Positions 1 to 5,676 of a stretch of 9,753 bases of DNA are shown in pieces. Within the stretch, counting starts at the first letter, position 1. The number at the start of each line of letters is the position of its first letter. Source of the stretch: an uncultured Clostridia bacterium. Its GTDB lineage: Bacteria; Bacillota; Clostridia; Oscillospirales; Acutalibacteraceae. Both the position numbers and the translations under genes were made by a program. The DNA lies in assembly GCA_937898195.1 (NCBI GenBank), contig CALEJD010000003.1, positions 1 through 9,753 of the forward strand, in the 5' to 3' direction. The notes below the pieces were generated by a model. The model was not told where the DNA came from. It worked only from the letters and a program-made list of their open reading frames with translations, and searched no databases.

Positions 1-46
1 TGTTCGGGATGGGAACAGGTGGACCCTCATCGCAATCAACACCGAC
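1..46 (-). rRNA. rrf: 5S ribosomal RNA, 5' portion (cut by window edge)
   Basis: Read on the minus strand, the segment starts near GGTGTTGATTGCGATGAGGG and continues into CCTGTTCCCATCCCGAACA. This aligns base for base, without gaps, with the first ~43 nt of Firmicute 5S rRNA (GGUGGCGAUAGCGAAGAGG... CCGUUCCCAUACCGAACA). The conserved helix III/loop region CCCAUnCCGAACA is intact. The exact 5' end is uncertain by a few bases (about 44-47). The remaining ~75 nt lie off the left edge. No 23S sequence lies upstream. Instead a promoter sits about 35 bp away, so this 5S is either solitary or the first gene of its transcription unit. Confidence 0.9.
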
Positions 47-69
47 TCACGAAACCTTGTATCTCGTGA
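47..69 (-). other. Leader hairpin just upstream of 5S rRNA
   Basis: TCACGA and TCGTGA flank an 11-nt loop in the predicted short leader between the promoter start point (about position 74) and the 5' end of the 5S RNA. The six-pair stem, extendable by a G-U pair, abuts the mature 5' end. It may be a processing signal or part of an extended 5S terminal structure. This is inferred from pairing only. Confidence 0.4.
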
Positions 70-80
70 ATGCAAGAGAT

Positions 81-109
81 ATTCTATCACTATGATTTAC
101 AAAATGCAA
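81..109 (-). promoter_or_regulatory. Sigma-A promoter for the 5S/rRNA unit
   Basis: On the minus strand TTGCAT (104-109) and TAGAAT (81-86) are separated by exactly 17 bp. Predicted transcription starts near 74, giving a leader of about 28 nt before 5S. Upstream lie regularly spaced A-tracts, typical of rRNA promoters with an UP element. There is no protein gene between this promoter and 5S, so the rRNA is the evident target. Confidence 0.8.
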
Positions 110-112
110 GCG

Positions 113-148
113 TTTTTTTGAATTTTTTTAATATTTTTTTAAGTTTTT
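113..148 (-). promoter_or_regulatory. Phased A-tracts / UP-element-like region of the rRNA promoter
   Basis: Four runs of T on the plus strand (A on the transcribed-sense minus strand) occupy 113-119, 123-129, 134-140 and 144-148. Their starts are spaced 10, 11 and 10 bp, about one helical turn each. The block begins directly upstream of the -35 hexamer and spans about -39 to -74 from the predicted start. A-tracts in phase bend DNA and bind the RNA polymerase alpha C-terminal domain. This fits a strong, growth-rate-responsive rRNA promoter. Confidence 0.65.
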
Positions 149-200
149 GCAAAAAACATAAAATTTATTATATAATCTTCGTTTTCATAGTAAAAATATA

Positions 201-240
201 CAATAAAACAAAAGGAATGACATATTTTGCCACTCCTTTT
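201..240 (-). terminator. Rho-independent terminator of the Lys-rich membrane protein gene
   Basis: On the minus strand AAAAGGAGTG (231-240) pairs with CATTCCTTTT (210-219) through ten pairs including one G-U. The loop is 11 nt, and the stem is followed by the T-rich stretch TGTTTTATTG. It begins 4 bp after the TAA stop of the upstream gene and separates that gene from the rRNA promoter. Confidence 0.8.
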
Positions 241-244
241 TGTC

Positions 245-2017
245 TTAAAATGCTTTTGAAACATCAAGTGCAACACTTTCATAGCCCTTGTTCGGGTCAA
301 CCACAACATAAACTGCTGTTGTATTATTTATAAACGCAAGGTTTGAGTGCTTTGAATAGTTTTTATCTTCATAAGCAGAATAATCGCCTGTGGAGAGATT
401 GAAAATATGAATCTGATAGTCCATCATATTTTTAACTGTACCAAGCATCACAAGATATTTGCCGTCAGGACTGATTTCAACCATCTCGGCACTTATTCTG
501 TAACCTGCCACAAGTTTTTCTTCGCCTGTCAACAAATCATAGAGCATTCCTGTTTCTTTGTTGAAAATATAATGGTCTGTGAGTAAATAGTCATTACTCA
601 TTGAGCCCGGATAATTTCTGATAACCTTTTCTTCGCCATTTGTCAAGCGCACAACATCAAAGCTTACGCCATTTTTTCTCATAAAGATAATGTCGTTGCC
701 ATCCATCAACAAGAATTTGCCATAAACATCACTGATGAGCAAGTCTTCTTTTGCTCCGTTTTTAACAAATATATCTTGTTTTCCACTGTTGAGTTCATAT
801 TTTCTTCCTGAAATAAATGGAATCTGACCTGATGGTGAGTTATAGCCATCACTTGTGAGCATACAGAAATCTGCAACACCTGCACCACTCATACTGATTG
901 TACGGTTAGTGATTTTTAAGAAACGCTCAGTTTTGCCCGTATTCAAATCGAGAACAAAGCTTTCTGTCCAGAGAATATCTTTTTGAGTAAGAGCGTTCTT
1001 ACTTTCAGTTGCCAAGAGCAACGCTTTGCCCTCTTGCTCGTATCCTTTTGGAAGATTAACAAGCTTGAATATCAACATTTTATAGAAATAAACGTCTTGA
1101 TTCTGGTCAGCCTTAAAAAGACCCATACCAAAAATTTTATCACCGAGTTTTACATAGTCGATTGTTACAGGAATATCTTCATTACCCATATTAACCGATG
1201 TTTTTACTGTTGCGTTAGATTTTACCGCAGTCATTTTATTATTTGTATATTGATAATATTGAAGTGTATAATCCGATTCTGAAAAGCCGAAGAAAACATC
1301 CGGAATATCTGATTGAACAATGTTCTGACCAACCGTGTCGCGAGAAATCTGAACATCGCTTAATTTTTCACCCGTGCCAACTGTTGTTGACTCTGGTGTG
1401 TCAACATTCAAGTCTTCTCTTGAAAAGAAATTAAAACCAAATACAAGCGCAATCATAAGAACTGCAAAAACCGCAATACCTATTGTAATAAAATCTTTTT
1501 TATTAAGCTTTTCTCGTTCTTTTTTCTCTTTTGGAACTTTTTCTTTTTTAGGTTTTGGTTGTTTAGGTTCTTTGACTTTCTTTTCTTTTGGCGGTTTAGG
1601 CTCTTTGACCTTTTTCTCTTTAGGTTGCTTTGGTTCTTTAACCTTTTTAACTTTTTCTTTTTTAGGTTTTTCTTCTGAAACCTTTTTAACACTCTTTATC
1701 GTTGGAAGCACAACTTCTTCACTTCTGCGCATTTCCGGTGTTACTTCTTCAATAATGATTTCTGGCTGTTTAGGGGTTTCCTGTTTTTCTTCTTTTACAA
1801 AAAGAGGCTTTTTAGGCTCTTTCACCTTTTTCTCTTTTGGTGGCTTTGGCTCTTTAACTTTCTTTTCTTTTGGAGCCTTCGCCTTTTTCTCTTTTGGCGC
1901 TTTTTCCTTTTTTACTTTTTCCTTTTTAGGGTTTTCTTCCTTTACAGGTTCTTCGTGGGCAAGGTCTTCTTCGCCAATAGATTGATATTTATTATTGAGA
2001 GATTTGTTTTCTTCCAA
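245..2017 (-). CDS. Single-pass membrane protein: Lys/Pro/Glu-rich cytoplasmic tail plus large external, probably beta-propeller-like domain
   Basis: I do not recognise a named family. Taking the TTG at 2015-2017 as start gives 590 residues. It is chosen because GGGAGG (2025-2030) lies 8 bp upstream, and a promoter -10 at 2051-2056 places the transcript start near 2044, downstream of the longer open frame's first possible codon. Residues 1-25 are acidic. Residues 26-71 and 117-168 are two blocks of a degenerate KEKKVKEPKxP repeat, separated by a more acidic stretch (72-116). Residues 176-198 form one hydrophobic helix. The basic tail before it predicts N-terminus inside and about 390 residues outside. 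The external part has repeated short strand-turn patterns, with an SPDGKYLV motif of TolB/WD40-like propellers near the C-terminus and phrases such as LTNGEEKV, LLTGEEKL and LSTGDYSAY suggesting blades. A propeller fold is inference. The tail could contact nucleic acid, ribosomes or acidic lipid. The gene is monocistronic, with its own promoter and terminator. Confidence 0.82.
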   Translation of the reverse strand: MEENKSLNNKYQSIGEEDLAHEEPVKEENPKKEKVKKEKAPKEKKAKAPKEKKVKEPKPPKEKKVKEPKKPLFVKEEKQETPKQPEIIIEEVTPEMRRSEEVVLPTIKSVKKVSEEKPKKEKVKKVKEPKQPKEKKVKEPKPPKEKKVKEPKQPKPKKEKVPKEKKEREKLNKKDFITIGIAVFAVLMIALVFGFNFFSREDLNVDTPESTTVGTGEKLSDVQISRDTVGQNIVQSDIPDVFFGFSESDYTLQYYQYTNNKMTAVKSNATVKTSVNMGNEDIPVTIDYVKLGDKIFGMGLFKADQNQDVYFYKMLIFKLVNLPKGYEQEGKALLLATESKNALTQKDILWTESFVLDLNTGKTERFLKITNRTISMSGAGVADFCMLTSDGYNSPSGQIPFISGRKYELNSGKQDIFVKNGAKEDLLISDVYGKFLLMDGNDIIFMRKNGVSFDVVRLTNGEEKVIRNYPGSMSNDYLLTDHYIFNKETGMLYDLLTGEEKLVAGYRISAEMVEISPDGKYLVMLGTVKNMMDYQIHIFNLSTGDYSAYEDKNYSKHSNLAFINNTTAVYVVVDPNKGYESVALDVSKAF

Positions 2018-2050
2018 AATATTACCTCCCGAAACTTGCATATTTGTTCT

Positions 2051-2079
2051 ATTATACAATTTTTAAATTATTTATGCAA
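2051..2079 (-). promoter_or_regulatory. Sigma-A promoter of the Lys-rich membrane protein gene
   Basis: On the minus strand TTGCAT (2074-2079), a 17-bp spacer and a perfect TATAAT (2051-2056). The start point is expected near 2044, leaving a leader of about 27 nt with the ribosome-binding site GGGAGG before the TTG start at 2017. Confidence 0.8.
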
Positions 2080-2115
2080 TATGGAATTTGTAACTGTCTT
2101 GTAATAGAGTGATTG

Positions 2116-2144
2116 TTGATTTTTAGGCTTGCTTGTGCTATTAT
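2116..2144 (+). promoter_or_regulatory. Sigma-A promoter of the ahcY-RING-galU cluster
   Basis: TTGATT (2116-2121), a 17-bp spacer and TATTAT (2139-2144). The predicted start is near 2151, about 39 nt upstream of the ahcY ATG. The leader is too short for a riboswitch, and no conserved SAM or SAH riboswitch core is evident. An overlapping alternative -10 (TATACA, 2143-2148) would need a 21-bp spacer from the same -35 and is less likely. Confidence 0.55.
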
Positions 2145-2189
2145 ACAATGTAATAGAAATTTTTATGTATATGCATTGGAGCGAATAAA

Positions 2190-3434
2190 ATGAGTCTTGT
2201 CAAAGATATTTCACTTTTCCCATCGGGACAACAAAAAATAGACTGGGTTAAAGCACATATGCCCGTGCTTCGTAGCATTGAAAAGGACTTTATTGAAACT
2301 AAACCTTTCAAGAATTTAAAGGTTGCACTTTCAATTCACCTTGAAGCAAAAACTGCTTATCTTTGCACAGTGCTTGCAGCAGGTGGTGCAGAGATGTATG
2401 TTACAGGCTCAAACCCACTTTCAACTCAGGATGATGTTGCAGCAGCATTGGCTCATAACGGACTCAATGTATTCGCTTGGTATAACGCAACAAGTGAAGA
2501 ATATATGGCTCATCTTCGTGAAGTTATCAAAGTCTCGCCTGACGTGATTATTGACGACGGTGGCGACCTTGTCAACCTCATTCACAATGAATATCCTGAA
2601 CTTTTACCTAAAGTTATGGGTGGTTGTGAAGAAACAACAACGGGCATTATCCGTCTTGTTTCAATGCATAGAGACGGTCAGCTTAAATTCCCTATGATTG
2701 CAGTTAACAACGCAAAATGTAAATATCTTTTCGATAACCGTTATGGCACAGGTCAGTCTGTATGGGACGGAATTAACCGTACAACAAACCTTATCGTTGC
2801 AGGCAAAACTGTCGTTGTTGCAGGTTACGGCTGGTGTGGTAAAGGCGTTGCAATGCGTGCAAAGGGACTTAACGCACAGGTTGTAATCACAGAAATCGAC
2901 CCAATCAAAGCTATGGAAGCTCGAATGGACGGCTTTGATGTTATGGAAATGACTGAAGCTGCAAAAATCGGTGATTTCTTTGTTACTGTTACAGGTTGCA
3001 AAGATGTTATCACTAAAGACGCTTTCAAAAATATGAAAGACGGTGCAATTTGTTGCAACGCAGGTCACTTCAATGTTGAAATCAATATTCCTGACCTTGA
3101 AGAATTAGCAGTAGAAATCAAGCCACAGAGAAACAATATTATGGGTTATACTCTCGCTAATGGTAATACTATCAGTATTATTGCAGAGGGACGCCTTGTA
3201 AATCTTGCTGCAGGTGACGGACACCCTGCTGAAATTATGGATATGAGCTTTTCTATTCAGGCTCTCTGTGCAGAATATATTGTAGGAAATCACGACAAAC
3301 TTGATATTGGTGTTGTTGATGTTCCTGAAGAAATCGACAGAAAGGTAGCGTTGAGAAAACTTAACAGTTGGGGAACACAAATTGATGTTCTCTCACCTGA
3401 ACAAGAAAAATATATCAACAGCTGGAATGTATAA
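2190..3434 (+). CDS. ahcY: Adenosylhomocysteinase family, short (Thermotoga/archaeal-type) form
   Basis: Cytosolic NAD-dependent hydrolase that splits S-adenosylhomocysteine into adenosine and homocysteine, relieving product inhibition of methyltransferases. The 414-residue length fits the short class. Catalytic residues align with the animal enzyme: D123 in DDGGD (122-126), E148 in EETTTG (147-152), K178, D182 and N183 in KCKYLFDNRYGTGQS, H293 in NAGHFNVEI (290-298) and H345 in GDGHP. The NAD-binding glycine loop is GYGWCGKG (212-219). The C-terminus stops at EKYINSWNV and lacks the Lys/Tyr tail (ending HYRY) of long-form enzymes, as in the Thermotoga-type proteins I recall. The base-contacting loop reads HLEAKT (50-55) where long forms have HMTVET, replacing the Thr and Glu that contact adenine. 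S-inosylhomocysteine is therefore a possible alternative substrate. The start is supported by TTGGAG 8-9 bp upstream. It is first in a three-gene cluster; the next gene begins 2 bp after the stop. Confidence 0.95.
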   Translation: MSLVKDISLFPSGQQKIDWVKAHMPVLRSIEKDFIETKPFKNLKVALSIHLEAKTAYLCTVLAAGGAEMYVTGSNPLSTQDDVAAALAHNGLNVFAWYNATSEEYMAHLREVIKVSPDVIIDDGGDLVNLIHNEYPELLPKVMGGCEETTTGIIRLVSMHRDGQLKFPMIAVNNAKCKYLFDNRYGTGQSVWDGINRTTNLIVAGKTVVVAGYGWCGKGVAMRAKGLNAQVVITEIDPIKAMEARMDGFDVMEMTEAAKIGDFFVTVTGCKDVITKDAFKNMKDGAICCNAGHFNVEINIPDLEELAVEIKPQRNNIMGYTLANGNTISIIAEGRLVNLAAGDGHPAEIMDMSFSIQALCAEYIVGNHDKLDIGVVDVPEEIDRKVALRKLNSWGTQIDVLSPEQEKYINSWNV

Positions 3435-3436
3435 AA

Positions 3437-4387
3437 ATGAGCAATTATTTCAGATATGAAAATCAACCTTGTCCCGTTTGCGAGCAAAATTTTCAAGCAA
3501 ATGACAACATTGTTGTATGCCCCGTTTGTGGCACACCCCACCACCGTGATTGCTACAAGAAAAATGGTGAATGTGGCAATTTTGAAAAGCATAATGATGG
3601 TTTTCGTTGGGCACCAGAAAACACAAACGAACCAATAAAAGAACAAACAAATGAGCCTGTGAACAATAATGTTCCACCATTTATGGCAGGGCAACCATTT
3701 AATTCACAGGACGCTTCTTCAACTGTATTCTTCGGCAACGGCACAAACCCCTTATCACTTTTCCCAAAAGAGATGGAAGACGGCGTTTCAACTGACGAAG
3801 TTGCAGAGTTTGTAGGGCTTAATGCACCAAAATATGTGCAGAACTTTTTCTATACAAAATCTCATAAAAGAACTTTTAACTGGGGCGCTTTTTTCTTCAC
3901 TCCATATTGGTTCTTTTATCGCAAGATGTATAAGCTTGGTGCAATATTCTTGGCAATTACACTTTTATTGTCTGTTGGATTCAGTTTTATGCCCCCTGTT
4001 CAAAAGCTTTATAGCGATATGACAGAGTGGACAGAAAAATATAATATCGAAGATTTAGAAGATATGTCAGAAGAAAAAATCATAAAAGCAAATGACGAGA
4101 GAAACGCATTTATTCTTGAAAATCCAACAGGTGCTGTGCTTATAATAGCGCAAGCAGGAATTTCACTTGCAATTCAGCTTTTTATTGGTTTTAAGGCAAA
4201 TAAATGGTACTATAACCATAGCATTGAGAATATAAGAAAAATCAAAGCAGAAGAACCTGATGTGCAAAAGCAAAGACTTCTTCTCTTTAAATCGGGTGGC
4301 GCATCAATGGGTGCGGCATTCCTTGCAGTTCTTGCAAATAATATTGTTGTTATGGCAGCAGAAATGCTGATGACATTTATAAAATAA
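3437..4387 (+). CDS. Membrane protein with N-terminal RING-like zinc finger and DUF2628-like domain
   Basis: Function unknown; 316 residues. Residues 12-46 carry a treble-clef/RING-like metal site: C12-x2-C15, C28-x2-C31, H35/H36, C39 and C46, resembling the prokaryotic RING family (Prok-RING). Residues 59-110 are Asn/Pro/Gln-rich and look disordered. From about 147, FNWGAFFFTPYWFFYRKMYKLG matches the hallmark of DUF2628-type membrane domains, in which an aromatic in-plane segment is followed by transmembrane helices. Helices are predicted at about 167-187, 230-252 and 293-315. An acidic, charged stretch (190-225) lies between the first two. The gene starts 2 bp after the ahcY stop with only a weak GGA (3424-3426) upstream, suggesting translational coupling to ahcY. 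galU follows after 24 bp. The RING-like finger more likely mediates protein contacts than ubiquitin ligation, since bacteria lack that pathway. Homology to the two domain families is recognised from motifs, not from a search. Confidence 0.88.
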   Translation: MSNYFRYENQPCPVCEQNFQANDNIVVCPVCGTPHHRDCYKKNGECGNFEKHNDGFRWAPENTNEPIKEQTNEPVNNNVPPFMAGQPFNSQDASSTVFFGNGTNPLSLFPKEMEDGVSTDEVAEFVGLNAPKYVQNFFYTKSHKRTFNWGAFFFTPYWFFYRKMYKLGAIFLAITLLLSVGFSFMPPVQKLYSDMTEWTEKYNIEDLEDMSEEKIIKANDERNAFILENPTGAVLIIAQAGISLAIQLFIGFKANKWYYNHSIENIRKIKAEEPDVQKQRLLLFKSGGASMGAAFLAVLANNIVVMAAEMLMTFIK

Positions 4388-4411
4388 TTATTCTTTCGGG
4401 AGATTGGTATT

Positions 4412-5287
4412 ATGAAAATTACAAAGGCGATTATCCCTGCAGCAGGTCTCGGCACAAGAGTGCTTCCTGCATCAAAAGCAGTTCCAAAAGAAATGCTTAA
4501 CATTGTTGATAAACCAGCAATTCAGTATCTTGTTGAAGAAGCTGCAAAATCAGGTATCACAGATGTGCTTATTATCACAAACCGTGGTAAAGGTGTTATT
4601 GAAGACCACTTTGACCATGCTTATGAGCTTGAAGACAAATTGAGCAAAAATCCTGACAAAAAAGAACTTTATGAGGCAGTTCTTGAACCATCACAGCTTT
4701 GCAATACATATTTTCTTCGTCAGAAAGAAACTGGTGGACTTGGTCATGCTGTTCTTTGTGCAAAGAATTTTGTAGGCAATGAGCCATTTGCAATTCTTTA
4801 TGGTGACGATGTTTTTATTTCTGACAAAGAGCCTGTTACAAAGCAGCTTATTGATGCTTATGAAAAATATGGCAAAGGCGTTGTTGGTGTTAAAGAAGTA
4901 CCAACAAAAGACGTTTCAAAATATTGCTCACTTAAAGTCCATGAAATTGAAGACAAGGTTTTCAACTGTACAGATATGATTGAAAAACCAAAGCCAGAAG
5001 AAATTTTCTCAAACTATTCAATTCTTGGTCGCGTTGTAATGCCTCCTGAAATTTTCGATATTCTCGAAAACACACCAAAGGGTGCAGGCAACGAGCTTCA
5101 GCTTACAGACGCTATGAAAACTCTTGCACAGACAAAGGGCGTTATCGCTCTTGATTATTATGGCACACGCTATGATATGGGCAACAAAATGGGCATTATG
5201 AAAGCAAACTGTGAAGTTGCTCTCAACCACCCAGAAATTGCAGACGATTTCAAAGCATATATCAAAGAATTAGCAAAGACATTATAA
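4412..5287 (+). CDS. galU: UTP--glucose-1-phosphate uridylyltransferase
   Basis: Cytosolic enzyme that makes UDP-glucose and pyrophosphate from UTP and glucose 1-phosphate, feeding cell-wall, glycolipid and exopolysaccharide synthesis and galactose use. The 291 residues match the usual GalU/GtaB length. Family marks are the nucleotide-binding loop AAGLGTRVLPASKAVPKEML (10-29), with K26 in the PKEM element, GGLGHAVLCAK (108-118), the metal-site GDD (131-133), IEKPKPEE (190-197) with K192, and the C-terminal YYGTRYDMGNKMG segment. The start is preceded by GGGAG about 9 bp upstream. It is last in the plus-strand cluster, 24 bp after the RING/DUF2628 gene and directly followed by a strong terminator. 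No separate promoter is visible in the short gap. Confidence 0.97.
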   Translation: MKITKAIIPAAGLGTRVLPASKAVPKEMLNIVDKPAIQYLVEEAAKSGITDVLIITNRGKGVIEDHFDHAYELEDKLSKNPDKKELYEAVLEPSQLCNTYFLRQKETGGLGHAVLCAKNFVGNEPFAILYGDDVFISDKEPVTKQLIDAYEKYGKGVVGVKEVPTKDVSKYCSLKVHEIEDKVFNCTDMIEKPKPEEIFSNYSILGRVVMPPEIFDILENTPKGAGNELQLTDAMKTLAQTKGVIALDYYGTRYDMGNKMGIMKANCEVALNHPEIADDFKAYIKELAKTL

Positions 5288-5294
5288 TTAAACA

Positions 5295-5330
5295 AAAAAA
5301 TTAAGGCGGTCAATTGACCGCCTTTTTTGC
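5295..5330. terminator. Bidirectional Rho-independent terminator between galU and the small membrane gene
   Basis: A perfect inverted repeat, AAGGCGGTCAA and its complement (5303-5324), is followed by a T-run on the plus strand (5323-5328). It is preceded by an A-run (5294-5300) that gives a T-rich tail on the minus strand. It can stop both the rightward galU transcript and the leftward small-gene transcript, whose stop codon lies about 10 bp away. Confidence 0.93.
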
Positions 5331-5334
5331 ATTA

Positions 5335-5577
5335 TTAAGGTGTTGCATATACGGGAACAGCCACATACACTCTGACCCCATTGTCAAAAACAAAGTGATT
5401 CCCAAATATATCTGTATGATAAATAAAAGGTTTGCCATTAACAAGGTGAATTTCTCCGTCTGGAGTTTTCACATAGTCTGTTGGACAATAATAAAAGAAA
5501 ACCGATAGTAGAATACTTATTATTAAAGCAATCAGCACAATTACATTAATAATTTTTGCCTTTTTAATTGATTTCAT
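5335..5577 (-). CDS. Small single-pass membrane or exported protein, function unknown
   Basis: The 80-residue product has a basic N-terminus (MKSIKKAK), one hydrophobic helix at about residues 9-29, and a 50-residue tail rich in Tyr, Val, Asp and Pro that is predicted to lie outside the cell. The helix could be an uncleaved anchor or signal; I see no convincing AxA cleavage site. A Cys follows the helix (YYCPTDY), but the surrounding residues do not make a good lipobox. I do not recognise a family. Coding status is supported by AAGGGG about 9 bp before the ATG, a consensus promoter 39-67 bp upstream and a terminator just downstream, so it is a complete monocistronic unit. It lies between two convergent operons, an unusually well-insulated place for so small a gene. 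Confidence 0.75.
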   Translation of the reverse strand: MKSIKKAKIINVIVLIALIISILLSVFFYYCPTDYVKTPDGEIHLVNGKPFIYHTDIFGNHFVFDNGVRVYVAVPVYATP

Positions 5578-5615
5578 AATAACAACCCCTTATTTTTAAT
5601 ATTTATTGTAATTTC

Positions 5616-5644
5616 AATATATCACTCTCAATAAAAATTGTCAA
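5616..5644 (-). promoter_or_regulatory. Consensus sigma-A promoter of the small membrane protein gene
   Basis: On the minus strand a perfect TTGACA (5639-5644), a 17-bp spacer and TATATT (5616-5621). It is the best promoter match in the window. The -35 starts 2 bp beyond the T-run of the dapL terminator, so the two elements are directly abutted. Predicted start near 5609 and a leader of about 32 nt. Confidence 0.85.
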
Positions 5645-5645
5645 C

Positions 5646-5672
5646 AAAAAACGGTGGGGCAAACCCACCGTT
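5646..5672 (-). terminator. Rho-independent terminator of the guaB-glyA-dapF-dapL cluster
   Basis: On the minus strand AACGGTGGG (5664-5672) pairs with CCCACCGTT (5650-5658) across a 5-nt loop. A T-run (5646-5651, partly within the stem) follows. It begins 4 bp after the dapL stop codon. Confidence 0.92.
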
Positions 5673-5676
5673 CATT

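Larger units (their letters stand above)
2049..2149. repeat. Two direct copies of a 12-mer covering the -10 elements of divergent promoters
   Basis: CTATTATACAAT occurs at 2049-2060 and again at 2138-2149 in the same orientation, 89 bp apart. The first copy holds, on the minus strand, the TATAAT of the leftward promoter. The second holds, on the plus strand, the TATTAT of the ahcY promoter. A second short repeat, TGTAATAGA, occurs at 2100-2108 and 2149-2157. These may be chance matches in AT-rich promoter DNA or shared operator sites. Confidence 0.5.

Noticed and set aside
70..333. 87-codon plus-strand open frame crossing the rRNA promoter and terminator
   Set aside because: It runs through the phased A-tracts, the terminator hairpin and the antisense 3' end of the membrane protein gene. 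Composition and context are non-coding.
1514..1942. CRISPR-like or tandem DNA repeat array
   Set aside because: Repeats are degenerate, codon-phased and within one open frame. They have no constant-length spacers and reflect repeated peptide units.
1374..1985. 203-codon plus-strand open frame rich in Phe, Ser and Gly, resembling a low-complexity repeat protein
   Set aside because: It is the antisense of the Lys/Pro/Glu-rich repeats. Its Phe/Ser/Leu composition comes from reading AAG/GAA/AAA codons backwards, and it has no matching promoter or ribosome-binding site.
2060..2189. Possible SAH or SAM riboswitch upstream of ahcY
   Set aside because: The leader from the predicted start is only about 39 nt and no conserved paired core or pseudoknot could be recognised.
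2661..3068. 135-codon minus-strand frame rich in Cys opposite ahcY
   Set aside because: It lies entirely inside a conserved ahcY frame with all catalytic motifs intact. The Cys content is an artefact of reading GCA-rich codons on the opposite strand.
5314..5508. 64-codon plus-strand frame beginning inside the galU terminator
   Set aside because: It starts within the hairpin and overlaps, antisense, the small membrane gene that has a good promoter and ribosome-binding site.
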